Positions 23,501 to 31,543 of a stretch of DNA of 32,847 nucleotides are shown here, one piece after another. The stretch spans positions 1-32,847 of the forward strand of contig CAJUOD010000018.1 in the NCBI GenBank assembly GCA_910587875.1, in the 5' to 3' direction. Each line of letters begins with the position of its first letter. Position 1 is the first letter of the stretch. Made by a program: the position numbers and the translations under genes. The DNA comes from an uncultured Oscillibacter sp. (GTDB lineage Bacteria; Bacillota; Clostridia; Oscillospirales; Oscillospiraceae). The notes under the pieces are model-generated. The model worked only from the letters and a program-made list of their open reading frames with translations. It searched no databases and was not told the DNA's origin.

Positions 23501-26500
23501 GCAATCCCATTCCGGCTGGCCCGCTGGTGTTCAAAAATCTGGCGAAGGTCGGTTTGAAAATCCTGAAATATGACCGGCAGAGCCACAAGCCCATGAGCGG
23601 CGTCACCTTTGAGATTTTCCGCGACGGCGTTTCCCTGGGCCACTATGAGACGAACGGCAGCGGTGAGATCCTGCTGACCGGCATCGAACCCGGCACCTAT
23701 CGGGCGGTCGAGGTAGACACCGGGGACGACAGCCATATCAAGGATACGGCTCCCCAGGAGATCGAGCTGACCGCCGGCTGCGGCGTCAAGGAGCTGTTTT
23801 TCTTCAACGATGTGCTGCCCGGCATGAAGCTGGTGAAGGTGGACAGCGCCGACCCCTCCAAGACCATCCCCGGCGTAAAATTCAGTATTCGGGCTGTGGA
23901 TGGAAGCTACGGCCCCAAGGAGTTCGTCACAGACAGCAGGGGCGAGATCGACCTGAGCAAGCTGCCCGAGGGCTCCTACGAAGTGGTTGAACTGGAGTGT
24001 GCGGGCTATGTCATTGACAACGCCCAGCGCATCATCCATCTCCGGGCCAATGACACGGCGGAGTTCGTGTTCACCAACACAAAAAAGCCCGGCCTGCGGC
24101 TGGTAAAGACCAGCGCGGACGGGACGCCTCTGGACGGCGTTACCTTCAAAATCACCCCCATCGGGGACGCCAGCCACTCCATCGACCGCACCACCCAAAA
24201 CGGCGGTGAGATTTTCGTGGAGGACCTGGAGCCTGGAATTTATTCTGTGGTAGAAACCTCCACGCTGCCGGATCACATCCTGGACAAGACCGAGTACCAT
24301 GTGGAGCTGTCCCCCGGTAAGGTTTCCGAGCTGCGTCTGAGCAACGACAAGCGGCCCAGCTTGATTATCAGCAAACGGGACAAGGACACCGGTGATCCCA
24401 TTCCCGGCGTTACCTTCACGCTGCGGGGCGCGGACGGCCCCACCATCACCACCAAGCCCACCGGGCCGGATGGGAAGGTGGTCATCACCGACCTCTTGCC
24501 CGGGGTGTTCACTGTAATTGAGCAGAGTGTTCCGGAGAATTACATCCTGGACACTACCCCTCAGACGGTGACGCTGTTCCCCAACAAGGAGGCCCAGGTG
24601 GAGTTCCAGAACTACCAGCGGCCCACCTTGAAAATCGTGAAGGTGGACATCAACGGCAAGCATCTGACCGGCGCGATCTTTGAGGTCAAGACCAAGGCCG
24701 GGGTAAAGATCGGGGACTTCCCGGTAAACGCAAACGGTGAGATTACGGTCCCTCAGAAGCACCTCACCGAAGGGTACTATATCATCACGGAAAAACAGGC
24801 CCCGGCCGGGTACATCCTGGATACCACGCCCCACGAGGTCTATCTGCGGCCCGGCAAGACCACTGAGGTCTCCATCGAGAATGAGAAGAAGCCCGGTCTC
24901 ACCATCTATAAGGTGGATTCTATCGTCGGTGACGGAATTAAGGGCGCTAAATTTGAAATCTGGGTGTCCAAGGACAAGAACCAGAACGGCACCTATCAGC
25001 AGCTCACCAACAGCTTCTACTACTCGGACGAAAACGGGATCATCCACCTGGACAACTTGGATACTGGGTGGTACAAAATCGTCGAGGTGGAACCGCCCTC
25101 CGGCTTCATGCTCAAAGAGCCCTCCGAGCAGACCATCTATATCGAGCACGACACCTCGGTTGAGGTGACCTTTGAAAATATTCCCAAGTCCGCTCTCGTC
25201 ATCCGGAAAATTGATTCCGACACTGGGGCCCCTCTGGCAAACGCCTGGTTCCGCGTCCGCTACCTGGGCGGGACCTCCGGCAGCGGCGGCACTATCATCG
25301 GGGAATATCAGACCTCCAGCAACGGGAACATCGTCATCACCGGGTTGGAGGCTGGAACATATGTTTGCGAGGAAATCTCGGCGCCCCATGGGTACGTCAT
25401 GGACACCGCCCCGCAGACCGCCTACATCAGCGGCAAGGAGCAGGACTGCATCACTCTTACCTTTACCAACAGCAAGTACGGCTCCCTCCTGGTCAAGAAA
25501 ATTGACAGCATCTCTCGTGAGCCGCTGAGCGACATTCAATTTTATATCACCACCAGCGACGGCAGTGTGGTAGGAAACGGCAACGGCTACTTTACCACTG
25601 ACAGCGCGGGTACGATCCTGGTGTCCGACATCATGCCGGGCACGACGCTGGTCGTGAAGGAGACCCGTACCCGTCCCGGTTACATTTTAGACGATGTGCC
25701 GCAGACGGTCAAGATCGAGTCCAACGAGACCAAGACCCTGGAGTTCCGCAACCAGCCCACCGGCTCCCTTCTGATCCGGAAGGTGTGCAGTGTCAATCCC
25801 AGCGTGACCCTGGCGAACGCGGAGTTCAAGGTGACCTACTCCGATGGCAGCCTCATTGGCGATTCCAACGGGGTCTACCGCTCAGATGAAAACGGCGAGG
25901 TGCGCATCGAGGGCCTGACCCCCGGCAAGAGCGTTGTCATCACCGAAACCAAAGCCCCCGCTGGATTCCTGATCGACACCCAGTCCCAGACCGCTGTGAT
26001 CCAGGCGGGAAAGACGGTCAGCGTGACCATGAAAAACCAGCCCAAGGGCCAGCTCATTGTCCAGAAACGGGACAGCCTGACCAACAAGCCGCTTCCCGGC
26101 GCGGAGTTCCGTATCACAACGGCGGCTGGCTGCGAGGTGGGCCTGGACGGTGTGATTGGCACCAGTACGCTCACCCAAAATGGGATTTTCACCACAGATA
26201 GCCAAGGTGAGATCCGCATCTCCAACCTCGCCCCAGGGGCGTATGTACTGTCCGAAATCAAGGCGCCGAACGGCGGATATGTGATCGACAATCCCTCCAC
26301 AAACGTGGTGATTGGCCCCAACGGCGACACTCAAACGGTGATTGTGAAAAATTCCAAGGCTGGCGCACTGGTCATCGACAAACGGGATTCCGTCACCAAT
26401 AAGCCCCTGGCCGGCGTGACCTTCAAGGTGACGACCGCCACCGGTGAGTTCGTCCCCGACGAAAACGGCCAGATCAGCAGCAACGGCATCTATATGACCG

Positions 26501-29500
26501 ACCGGGACGGTAAAATCACCATCAACGGGGTGGTAGGCGCGCTGGTGGTAACCGAAGTCAAGACCATTCCCGGCTACACCATCGACCCCAACGAAAAAAC
26601 GCAGACGGTAGTGGTCAACCCCAATGACGTTCAAACGCTCCATTTTTACAACACGCCCGGCACGACCCTCATTATCCGCAAGTTCATCGAGGGCACCGAG
26701 AATGAGCCTCTTTCCGGGGTCGCATTCAAGGTGATCGACGGCAGCGGCGCGGCGGTGGGTCCCGATGACGGAATCTACTACACAAACAAGGCTGGAGAGA
26801 TCGTGCTGTCTGATGTGGAGCCCGGCACTACGGTGATCGCCCGCGAGATCAAAACGGTAGATGGGTTCGTGCTGGACGGCACTCCGCAGAAGATTCTGAT
26901 TAAGGACGGTGAGGTGCAAAGTCTCACCTTCTGGAACAAGAGGGCTGGGACGCTGCTGATCGAGAAGCTGGATTCCGTTACCAAGGCCCCCCTGATGGGT
27001 GCTCAGTTCAAGGTCGTCTATGCGGACGGCCGGGTAGTGGATACTGAGGGCGGCAAGCTGTCGTCCAACGGTATCTATATTACGGACAGCAATGGTCAGA
27101 TCAAGATTACCAATGTCACGGGGACCATTGTTGTGACTGAGGAAAAGTGTCCGGATGGCTATGTGCTCGGCTCCAATGACAAGAGCCAGACGGTTGTGGT
27201 CAATCCCCAGGATACGCAAACTCTCCGGTTTTACAACGACCCCCTGTGCAGTCTCACCCTGACGAAGCGGGATTCTGTCACCGGAAAGCCTGTCCCCAAC
27301 ACCGAGTTTACGGTCAGGGACGGGAATGGAAACCTGATTGGCCGCTACACCACTGGTAGGGACGGTACTGTGACCGTCACCGGCCTCGTGCCCGGAAGCA
27401 CCGTCGTGGTGACGGAATCGAAGGTCCCCCAGGGCTATGTGCTCAATCCCACCCCGCAGACCATCACCCTGAAAAACGGCACAGGCAACAGCGTGGTCAG
27501 CGGCGGCTCCACCGGCAATACGGGCGGCTCGACGGGCAGCACCGGCACAGGCGGCGGCAACAATCTGGATTTTGAGAACGACCCCACCACGACCCTCACG
27601 ATTCAGAAATTTGTGGAGGGCACAGACAACCAGCCCATGAAGGGCGTGGAGTTCCTGGTCACCGACAGCTCCGGTGCGGTGGTGGGCCCCAACAACGGCT
27701 ACTACTACACCGATAAGGACGGCCGCATCACCATCTCCAACCTGGAGCCCGGAACGACCATCACCGCCCGGGAAACCAAAACTTTGGCGGGCTTCATCCT
27801 GGACGGCACCCCCCAGAGCATTAAAATCAAGGTGGGCGAGGGCCAGACGATGACCTTCTGGAACAAGAAGGCAGGCGGATTGGTCATCACAAAACTGGAT
27901 GCCGTGTCCAAGGAGCCTTTGGCCGGAGTTCGCTTCAAGCTGACCTATTCCGACGGCACCAATGTGGACCAGGATGGCGGCAAGGTCTCCACCAACGGGA
28001 TCTATGTGACCGACAGCAACGGCCAGATCAACGTCCAGGGTGTGACCGGCACCATCATCGCAACCGAAATTGAAACCATCCCCGGCTACATCATCGACCC
28101 CAACACCAAGTCCCAGACGGTGAAGGTCAACGCGGACGACACTCAGTACCTCACCTTTTACAACACCCCCACCCAGACTCTGGTGATTCAGAAGCTGGTG
28201 GAAGGGAGCAAGGACCAGGGTCTGGCCGGGGTAGAGTTCCTGGTTACGGACAGCAGCGGCGCTTTTGTGGGCCCGAACAACGGCATCTACAAGACCGACA
28301 AGTATGGCCGCATCACCATCTCTGACCTGAAGCCCGGCGCGGTCATCACCGCAAAGGAGACCAAGGCATTGGACGGCTATGTGCTGGACAGCACTCCGCA
28401 GAGCATTGAGATCAAGTCCGGTGAGGTACAGACTTTGATGTTCTACAACACCCCTGTCGGCGGTTTGGAGCTGATTAAGGTCTCCGAGAGCGACAAATCC
28501 CAGCGCATTAAGGGCGTGACCTTTGAGATTCGCAGGATGGACGGCGGGCTGGTGGACACCATTACTACCGGCGACAATGGCCGGGTGTTCCTGCCCATGG
28601 ACGCCGGCGACTACTACGCTGTGGAAATCGAGGCGGCGGAGGGCTTCAAAATCGACAGCACGCCCCACTACTTCACCGTTCAGGACGGCAAGACTACCAC
28701 CCTGACCGTGACCAACGCCCCCTTCTCTGGCATCATCATTCATAAGGTCAATTCTGTCACCGGCGAGGGAATTTACGATGTTAAATTCCTGGTCTATGAC
28801 CAGAATAAGAACCCCATCGGGGAGTATTCCACCGATAATGAGGGGTACATTTACATCGACGACCTCACTGTGCAAGGCAAGGGCAAGCTGTTTATCCGCG
28901 AGCTGGAGGCCGCCCCCGGCTATGAACTGGACAAGGAATATAAGACCGTCTATGTCCAGCCGGGCAAGACCATTGAGATCGAGTGGAAGAATACTCCGAT
29001 TACCGGCCAGTTCCAGATCCACAAGTATGCCGCCGAGTACAACGAGGTCACCGGCACACCCGCCGGCGCTCCCCTCCAGGGGGCTGTCTACGAAATCAGC
29101 GAGGCCCGCAGCGGAAAAGTAGTGGACTACATCACCACAGACGCCCGGGGTGTCGCCGCTTCCAAGCCCCTGCCTTTGGGTCGATACAAAATCGTCGAGG
29201 TGACCGCTCCCGCCTATTGGCAGGTCAGCGGCACGGTCTTCGACGAAACTCTGGAATATTCCGGCCAGATCATCAAAGTAAGTGACTACGATAAGCCCTC
29301 CAACCTGGGCGTGGTCATTACCAAGCGGGGCAACGCTGAGGCACTGGCGGGAAGTCAGATGCGCTACGACTTCACTGTGGCGAACACCAGCAACGTGCCG
29401 CTTGAGAACTATTATTGGCATGATCGCATTCCCACCGACGCGGCTCGGGCGACCATCTTCACCACCGGCACCTACAGCGCCCGGCTGAACTACCGTATCC

Positions 29501-29841
29501 TCTACAAGACAAACTACTCCGCCACCTATCAGGTGCTGGCGTCCAACCTGATCACCAGCAGCAACTATTCCTTCAGCCTGAACGCCATCCCCACCCAGGC
29601 CGGGGAGTATGTCACGGACATCTATCTGGATTTTGGCAAAGTGCCTGTGGGCTTCCAGTCGGTAGCCAATCCCACCCTGACGGTGCAGGTGCTGGGCACT
29701 GTCGCCAACGGCTACCAGATCGTGAACCGGGCCGATGTGGGCGGCAAGTACCAGGGCACCTGGCAGACTGCGCAGGCCACCTGGGTCACCATTGTGCGTA
29801 AGCTGACACCGAATATTCCTTTGCCCAAGACTGGCTACTAA
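20590..29841 (+). CDS. Giant Cna-B/SpaA-domain surface adhesin with LPKTG
   Basis: This is a 3083-aa secreted protein. Residues 1-36 are a signal peptide (ending ATAFA-A). Residues about 40-640 form a folded N-terminal region with no domain that I recognise (possibly the ligand-binding head), followed by a short strand-rich segment (about 640-760) and two divergent Cna-B-like domains (about 765-980). Then come about 20 regular Cna-B/SpaA-type domains (about 985-2898), a final strand-rich domain (about 2905-3070) resembling DUF11-type repeats, and LPKTGY (3078-3083) at the very end. The Lys-Glu-Asn pattern needed for isopeptide bonds is kept in nearly all domains, so the stalk should be very stable. 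Unusually, no hydrophobic segment or charged tail follows LPKTG. A sortase lies upstream. Likely role: a fibrous adhesin for mating cells or host surfaces. Confidence 0.93.
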   Translation: MLKSLSQSIKNKWRRALSGLLAVITVAGMLPATAFAAERTSAGSAASTPVYAPTGDFEVNIAGATGWNGTHQPLTVYSTESGSTQTTTIPASGGAAPLPFALLEYSGGERVKVGLAVDDSGSVTGWEGGKLGKTGWVDKEDILVNLPDILPGIAYKRDGGRQFSSRLSRYEYVIAGNFAFAEQLAQLQREAMSDGDTLVVQQSRQDISIHRAKGDAGQLYQYTLDGAVYPKYEDWTEYDAPDDTLGLLRYELSNAIDRAYSVIPYTTLTELCASGIKRAPIKASSSNPTGGTGGLNPGSPGGQKPTTSNVDWSTDPERTFLRFTLIEFPEGVVKDIGNNDYSTWHVVGTPLNVVWSDGTYENWTAEQCRSKITWFNSSAMQYNGRGSNAAQMMAGGTGGVYSYDATSGYNQRWVTTADEFQRESGITDQQKEQMFHCNSSKWSASWIDGDYTSMWGTDPQPVTPGNLYKVYKPNDAFLYLLGRLSENSSGTGWSKDDAIAKWSEYVHDASGNLRTKYRIIIETGGVFVDPDGVRRAYTLREMMAYTLYNNEAAVKGSLIRDQSSTIRNMAQWMRQSKGQFLEYPLNGDGTPTGEELCSTNGYTEADSFVDSITKAAKIRDTIFTERRSYGLHILSPFNFERPEPTGTSLEVTKKSGASIPAGKTWSFTVTYTAGSPSNYTARKNNTDCTDQVINTGNGLRFSLKADETIRIVFDADASFRFEVHEDDSSQLTNISGTGGTADMSAKKFISSGGASKVTFTNGTTITEKKPVYLKLKKIAAKDKQPLSGAEFSVYADPSCTGTPLAVMTTGSDGTASTSVPNIVEDGGSVTLYVKETRAPAGCTPLAAPIPVTCKAPENSTQAGAAQVGPASGIENGGIPEPGKALLFKRDALTNAGVGPATFKFSSVTNGVYEFDTDEAGVLESVQWWDPTEAAGKYIKPGEYAVTELIPPPNYEPTTEVQQIKLELDANGNPIPAGPLVFKNLAKVGLKILKYDRQSHKPMSGVTFEIFRDGVSLGHYETNGSGEILLTGIEPGTYRAVEVDTGDDSHIKDTAPQEIELTAGCGVKELFFFNDVLPGMKLVKVDSADPSKTIPGVKFSIRAVDGSYGPKEFVTDSRGEIDLSKLPEGSYEVVELECAGYVIDNAQRIIHLRANDTAEFVFTNTKKPGLRLVKTSADGTPLDGVTFKITPIGDASHSIDRTTQNGGEIFVEDLEPGIYSVVETSTLPDHILDKTEYHVELSPGKVSELRLSNDKRPSLIISKRDKDTGDPIPGVTFTLRGADGPTITTKPTGPDGKVVITDLLPGVFTVIEQSVPENYILDTTPQTVTLFPNKEAQVEFQNYQRPTLKIVKVDINGKHLTGAIFEVKTKAGVKIGDFPVNANGEITVPQKHLTEGYYIITEKQAPAGYILDTTPHEVYLRPGKTTEVSIENEKKPGLTIYKVDSIVGDGIKGAKFEIWVSKDKNQNGTYQQLTNSFYYSDENGIIHLDNLDTGWYKIVEVEPPSGFMLKEPSEQTIYIEHDTSVEVTFENIPKSALVIRKIDSDTGAPLANAWFRVRYLGGTSGSGGTIIGEYQTSSNGNIVITGLEAGTYVCEEISAPHGYVMDTAPQTAYISGKEQDCITLTFTNSKYGSLLVKKIDSISREPLSDIQFYITTSDGSVVGNGNGYFTTDSAGTILVSDIMPGTTLVVKETRTRPGYILDDVPQTVKIESNETKTLEFRNQPTGSLLIRKVCSVNPSVTLANAEFKVTYSDGSLIGDSNGVYRSDENGEVRIEGLTPGKSVVITETKAPAGFLIDTQSQTAVIQAGKTVSVTMKNQPKGQLIVQKRDSLTNKPLPGAEFRITTAAGCEVGLDGVIGTSTLTQNGIFTTDSQGEIRISNLAPGAYVLSEIKAPNGGYVIDNPSTNVVIGPNGDTQTVIVKNSKAGALVIDKRDSVTNKPLAGVTFKVTTATGEFVPDENGQISSNGIYMTDRDGKITINGVVGALVVTEVKTIPGYTIDPNEKTQTVVVNPNDVQTLHFYNTPGTTLIIRKFIEGTENEPLSGVAFKVIDGSGAAVGPDDGIYYTNKAGEIVLSDVEPGTTVIAREIKTVDGFVLDGTPQKILIKDGEVQSLTFWNKRAGTLLIEKLDSVTKAPLMGAQFKVVYADGRVVDTEGGKLSSNGIYITDSNGQIKITNVTGTIVVTEEKCPDGYVLGSNDKSQTVVVNPQDTQTLRFYNDPLCSLTLTKRDSVTGKPVPNTEFTVRDGNGNLIGRYTTGRDGTVTVTGLVPGSTVVVTESKVPQGYVLNPTPQTITLKNGTGNSVVSGGSTGNTGGSTGSTGTGGGNNLDFENDPTTTLTIQKFVEGTDNQPMKGVEFLVTDSSGAVVGPNNGYYYTDKDGRITISNLEPGTTITARETKTLAGFILDGTPQSIKIKVGEGQTMTFWNKKAGGLVITKLDAVSKEPLAGVRFKLTYSDGTNVDQDGGKVSTNGIYVTDSNGQINVQGVTGTIIATEIETIPGYIIDPNTKSQTVKVNADDTQYLTFYNTPTQTLVIQKLVEGSKDQGLAGVEFLVTDSSGAFVGPNNGIYKTDKYGRITISDLKPGAVITAKETKALDGYVLDSTPQSIEIKSGEVQTLMFYNTPVGGLELIKVSESDKSQRIKGVTFEIRRMDGGLVDTITTGDNGRVFLPMDAGDYYAVEIEAAEGFKIDSTPHYFTVQDGKTTTLTVTNAPFSGIIIHKVNSVTGEGIYDVKFLVYDQNKNPIGEYSTDNEGYIYIDDLTVQGKGKLFIRELEAAPGYELDKEYKTVYVQPGKTIEIEWKNTPITGQFQIHKYAAEYNEVTGTPAGAPLQGAVYEISEARSGKVVDYITTDARGVAASKPLPLGRYKIVEVTAPAYWQVSGTVFDETLEYSGQIIKVSDYDKPSNLGVVITKRGNAEALAGSQMRYDFTVANTSNVPLENYYWHDRIPTDAARATIFTTGTYSARLNYRILYKTNYSATYQVLASNLITSSNYSFSLNAIPTQAGEYVTDIYLDFGKVPVGFQSVANPTLTVQVLGTVANGYQIVNRADVGGKYQGTWQTAQATWVTIVRKLTPNIPLPKTGY
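23541..29283 (+). repeat. About 20 Cna-B/SpaA-type domain repeats
   Basis: Each unit of about 88-112 residues begins with a strand ending in Lys (K-x-D type), has GVxF or GAxF, a TD/G-x-I turn, a PGxY/hhxE strand with a Glu, a G-Y-x-L/I-D segment and ends with F-x-N. All 20 have the Lys and the Glu, and 19 have the terminal Asn. Units 12-13 and 15-16 (near 26640-27240 and 27580-28180) are especially close, and unit 17 is a further copy of units 12 and 15, showing duplication of a two-domain block. Unit 14 carries a Gly/Ser/Thr-rich insertion (about 27490-27560). Confidence 0.85.
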
Positions 29842-29852
29842 ACCAACAAGCG

Positions 29853-29880
29853 GGGCGGCTCTCTAAAATGGGAGCCGCCC
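29853..29880 (+). terminator. Hairpin after the adhesin gene
   Basis: GGGCGGCTC (29853-29861) pairs with GAGCCGCCC (29872-29880), a perfect 9-bp stem 11 bp after the adhesin stop. The 3' flank (TATTACAC) is short in T. It probably terminates both the adhesin transcript and the converging 29898-30248 transcript. Confidence 0.65.
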
Positions 29881-29897
29881 TATTACACTCTCAGCTG

Positions 29898-30248
29898 TTA
29901 CTGCTCGTTTTTTATCAACATAGCAATGAATTTAGACAACTGCTCCTCAAATGTCTCGCTTTCGTTCAGCGCAGCAAGGATTCGATTAGCCTGCTCCATA
30001 GGCGGTTCATTTTTTTGGACTGGCAAGTGGACGGAAGCGATAAATCCACTGATGACCGCCCCCACTTCCCTGGCCCATGCGTTGGCGATCAAGTCACTTG
30101 TATTGGTTGGATTCTCGCCGTATTCCACAACGATCTCCATAATTTTATTGCTGTCAATTCCCACTGCCGTGGCAGGCAGCCGGAATGACAGAGCATTGAT
30201 TATGTTCAGATCAGTTTCTACGAAATCAGGGAACTTGGCAGACATCAT
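29898..30248 (-). CDS. Small acidic protein of unknown function
   Basis: This is a 116-aa cytoplasmic protein on the minus strand with no signal peptide or membrane segment. It appears mostly helical, with an NEPPMEQANRIL segment near the C-terminus. I do not recognise the family. The ATG at 30248 is preferred because AGGAG lies six bases upstream; an ATG at 30254 would overlap it. The composition looks like a real gene and no better frame exists on the other strand. It converges on the adhesin gene and diverges from the HD-GYP gene, so it is probably cargo, not transfer machinery. Confidence 0.65.
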   Translation of the reverse strand: MMSAKFPDFVETDLNIINALSFRLPATAVGIDSNKIMEIVVEYGENPTNTSDLIANAWAREVGAVISGFIASVHLPVQKNEPPMEQANRILAALNESETFEEQLSKFIAMLIKNEQ

Positions 30249-30311
30249 AAGCATCTCCTAAATATGTATGTTAATGGCTATGATAACAGGAAAGTGACAG
30301 GTGATATAAAA

Positions 30312-30929
30312 TTGAACGTAGAATCTACATTTGAAATCCTCCGCCGGGAGCAGCTTCTCATTGACCACGCGCCCCACAGCGTACAGTTTCAGGACCTGAC
30401 CGGCAGCCTGCTCCGCGTTTTTTCCGCCGCCGCAGTCATTCCGCCGCTGACTGTATCGGAGATACGGATGTATGCGGCCTTGGCCCTGCTCCACGACGTC
30501 GGCAAGCGGGCCATCCCTTCGGAAATCCTCGACAAACCCGGTCCTCTGACCAAAGAAGAATTTGAGGTGATGAAAACCCATACCACACAGGGGTGTGACC
30601 TGCTGGAGCGGATGCCGGAGCTGCGGGAGTGCGAGGTGTTTTCCCAGATTTGCGACGTATGCCGCCACCACCATGAGCGGTGGGACGGCGGCGGTTATCC
30701 GGACGGGCTGGAGGGAGACAACATTACCCCATGGGTGCAGGCGGTGGGACTGGCAGACGCTTTTGACGCCCTGATTCACCGGCGGGTGTACAAACCGGCC
30801 TACCCGCCGGAGCAAGCTAGTGAGATGATATTGACCGGGGCCTGCGGCATCTTTAATCCGCTGCTTCTGGCCTGCTTCGCCCAGCACATCGGCGCAATCT
30901 CCAGAGCGGTCTATTCCTCTGCTGTTTGA
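30312..30929 (+). CDS. HD-GYP domain phosphohydrolase
   Basis: This 205-aa protein is nearly all one HD-GYP domain. The motifs are HDVGK (His61-Asp62 to Lys65), KPGPLTKEEFEVMKTH with the downstream Gly, HHHERWDGGGYPDGL (119-133) and ADAFDAL. HD-GYP proteins are metal-dependent phosphodiesterases, mostly acting on cyclic di-GMP. This one has no sensor or receiver domain. The start is uncertain: TTG at 30312 has GGTGAT in front (spacing 6) and leaves room for a promoter; ATG at 30264 and GTG at 30294 are in frame but poorly supported. It overlaps the convergent MmcQ-like gene by 19 bp. If active it would change c-di-GMP, which controls adhesion genes in Clostridia. A link to the neighbouring adhesin is only inferred. 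Confidence 0.85.
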   Translation: MNVESTFEILRREQLLIDHAPHSVQFQDLTGSLLRVFSAAAVIPPLTVSEIRMYAALALLHDVGKRAIPSEILDKPGPLTKEEFEVMKTHTTQGCDLLERMPELRECEVFSQICDVCRHHHERWDGGGYPDGLEGDNITPWVQAVGLADAFDALIHRRVYKPAYPPEQASEMILTGACGIFNPLLLACFAQHIGAISRAVYSSAV

Positions 30930-31315
30930 GTGCGTCTCTTTTTATGTTTGGGCGCAACGCTGTCATAGCTCAGCTCCAGCAACGGGAATATCTGGTCATC
31001 TGAAACGGAGTCGTTAAGCAGAATCGAGATCCAGTGGTTCTTGTTCATATGGTAGGCGGGGCGAAATCCTTTCTCTGCCAACAGAGAACCGACCATAATT
31101 GTGCCGCATTTCACATTCATTACATCAACAAGGTCCTCACCTGAGAGACCGAGCTTGTTGGCGGGTACATCCATAATGATGGCATACCATTTTTTGCTCG
31201 CGGGGTGACGGAATACCGCGCTACCTGGGCTGTCCGCCCAAAGGTATTCCGCCTCTGTTCCATAGGTCTCCCGGATATACTGCGTGATCCGCTCACGCTG
31301 AGATATTTGGCTCAT
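30911..31315 (-). CDS. MmcQ/YjbR-like protein
   Basis: This is a 134-aa cytoplasmic protein. The central and C-terminal parts match the MmcQ/YjbR family (a CyaY-like fold): a FRHPASKKWYAIIMDV strand, the NVKCG segment and the PAYHMNKNHWISILL motif with conserved Lys/His/Trp, typical of this group. Family members are small proteins thought to bind DNA, but no activity is established. The ATG at 31315 follows AAGGAG (spacing 7), and it lies 11 bp after the zinc-ribbon gene, so both form a minus-strand operon. Confidence 0.83.
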   Translation of the reverse strand: MSQISQRERITQYIRETYGTEAEYLWADSPGSAVFRHPASKKWYAIIMDVPANKLGLSGEDLVDVMNVKCGTIMVGSLLAEKGFRPAYHMNKNHWISILLNDSVSDDQIFPLLELSYDSVAPKHKKRRTQTAEE

Positions 31316-31326
31316 GGCTCTGCTCC

Positions 31327-31479
31327 TTAAATCTCCCGTGGCTCCTTCAGGCGTTCCTCATATTCCTGCCGCTCCGCTTCGTCTGCTAGCCGGACGGCAT
31401 ACTTCCCGCAGTCGGGACACTGCTCCGGCTGGCTGACGCGGCTGAAAATAAAGTGGCAGTTATCGCAAGTGTAAATCAT
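31327..31479 (-). CDS. Small rubredoxin-like zinc ribbon protein
   Basis: This 50-aa protein has two Cys pairs (YTCDNCHF and CPDCGK), a zinc-ribbon or rubredoxin-type knuckle, followed by an acidic helix (EAERQEYEERLKEP). The frame extends to 31551, but the start at 31479 is preferred because AGGTGAT lies just upstream and a promoter (31496-31524) sits inside the extended frame. It is the first gene of a two-gene minus-strand unit. The function is unknown; a metal-binding or nucleic-acid accessory role is possible. Confidence 0.75.
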   Translation of the reverse strand: MIYTCDNCHFIFSRVSQPEQCPDCGKYAVRLADEAERQEYEERLKEPREI

Positions 31480-31495
31480 TTCTATCACCTGCGAC

Positions 31496-31524
31496 ATTAT
31501 AGCAGAATAATCACTATCATACAA
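31496..31524 (-). promoter_or_regulatory. Minus-strand promoter of the zinc ribbon/MmcQ pair
   Basis: Read on the minus strand, TTGTAT (31524-31519) and TATAAT (31501-31496) are separated by exactly 17 bp, a good sigma-A type promoter. It points to a transcript start near 31489 and supports the translation start at 31479. Confidence 0.7.
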
Positions 31525-31543
31525 GGTCAGGAGGTATCTAAGA

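Noticed and set aside
21988..29421. Two antisense open frames of about 1180 codons each (21988-25539 and 25882-29421, minus)
   Set aside because: They are mirror images of the GC-rich, strongly biased adhesin gene: no ribosome binding sites, no recognisable domains, and repeat content that follows the Cna-B array.
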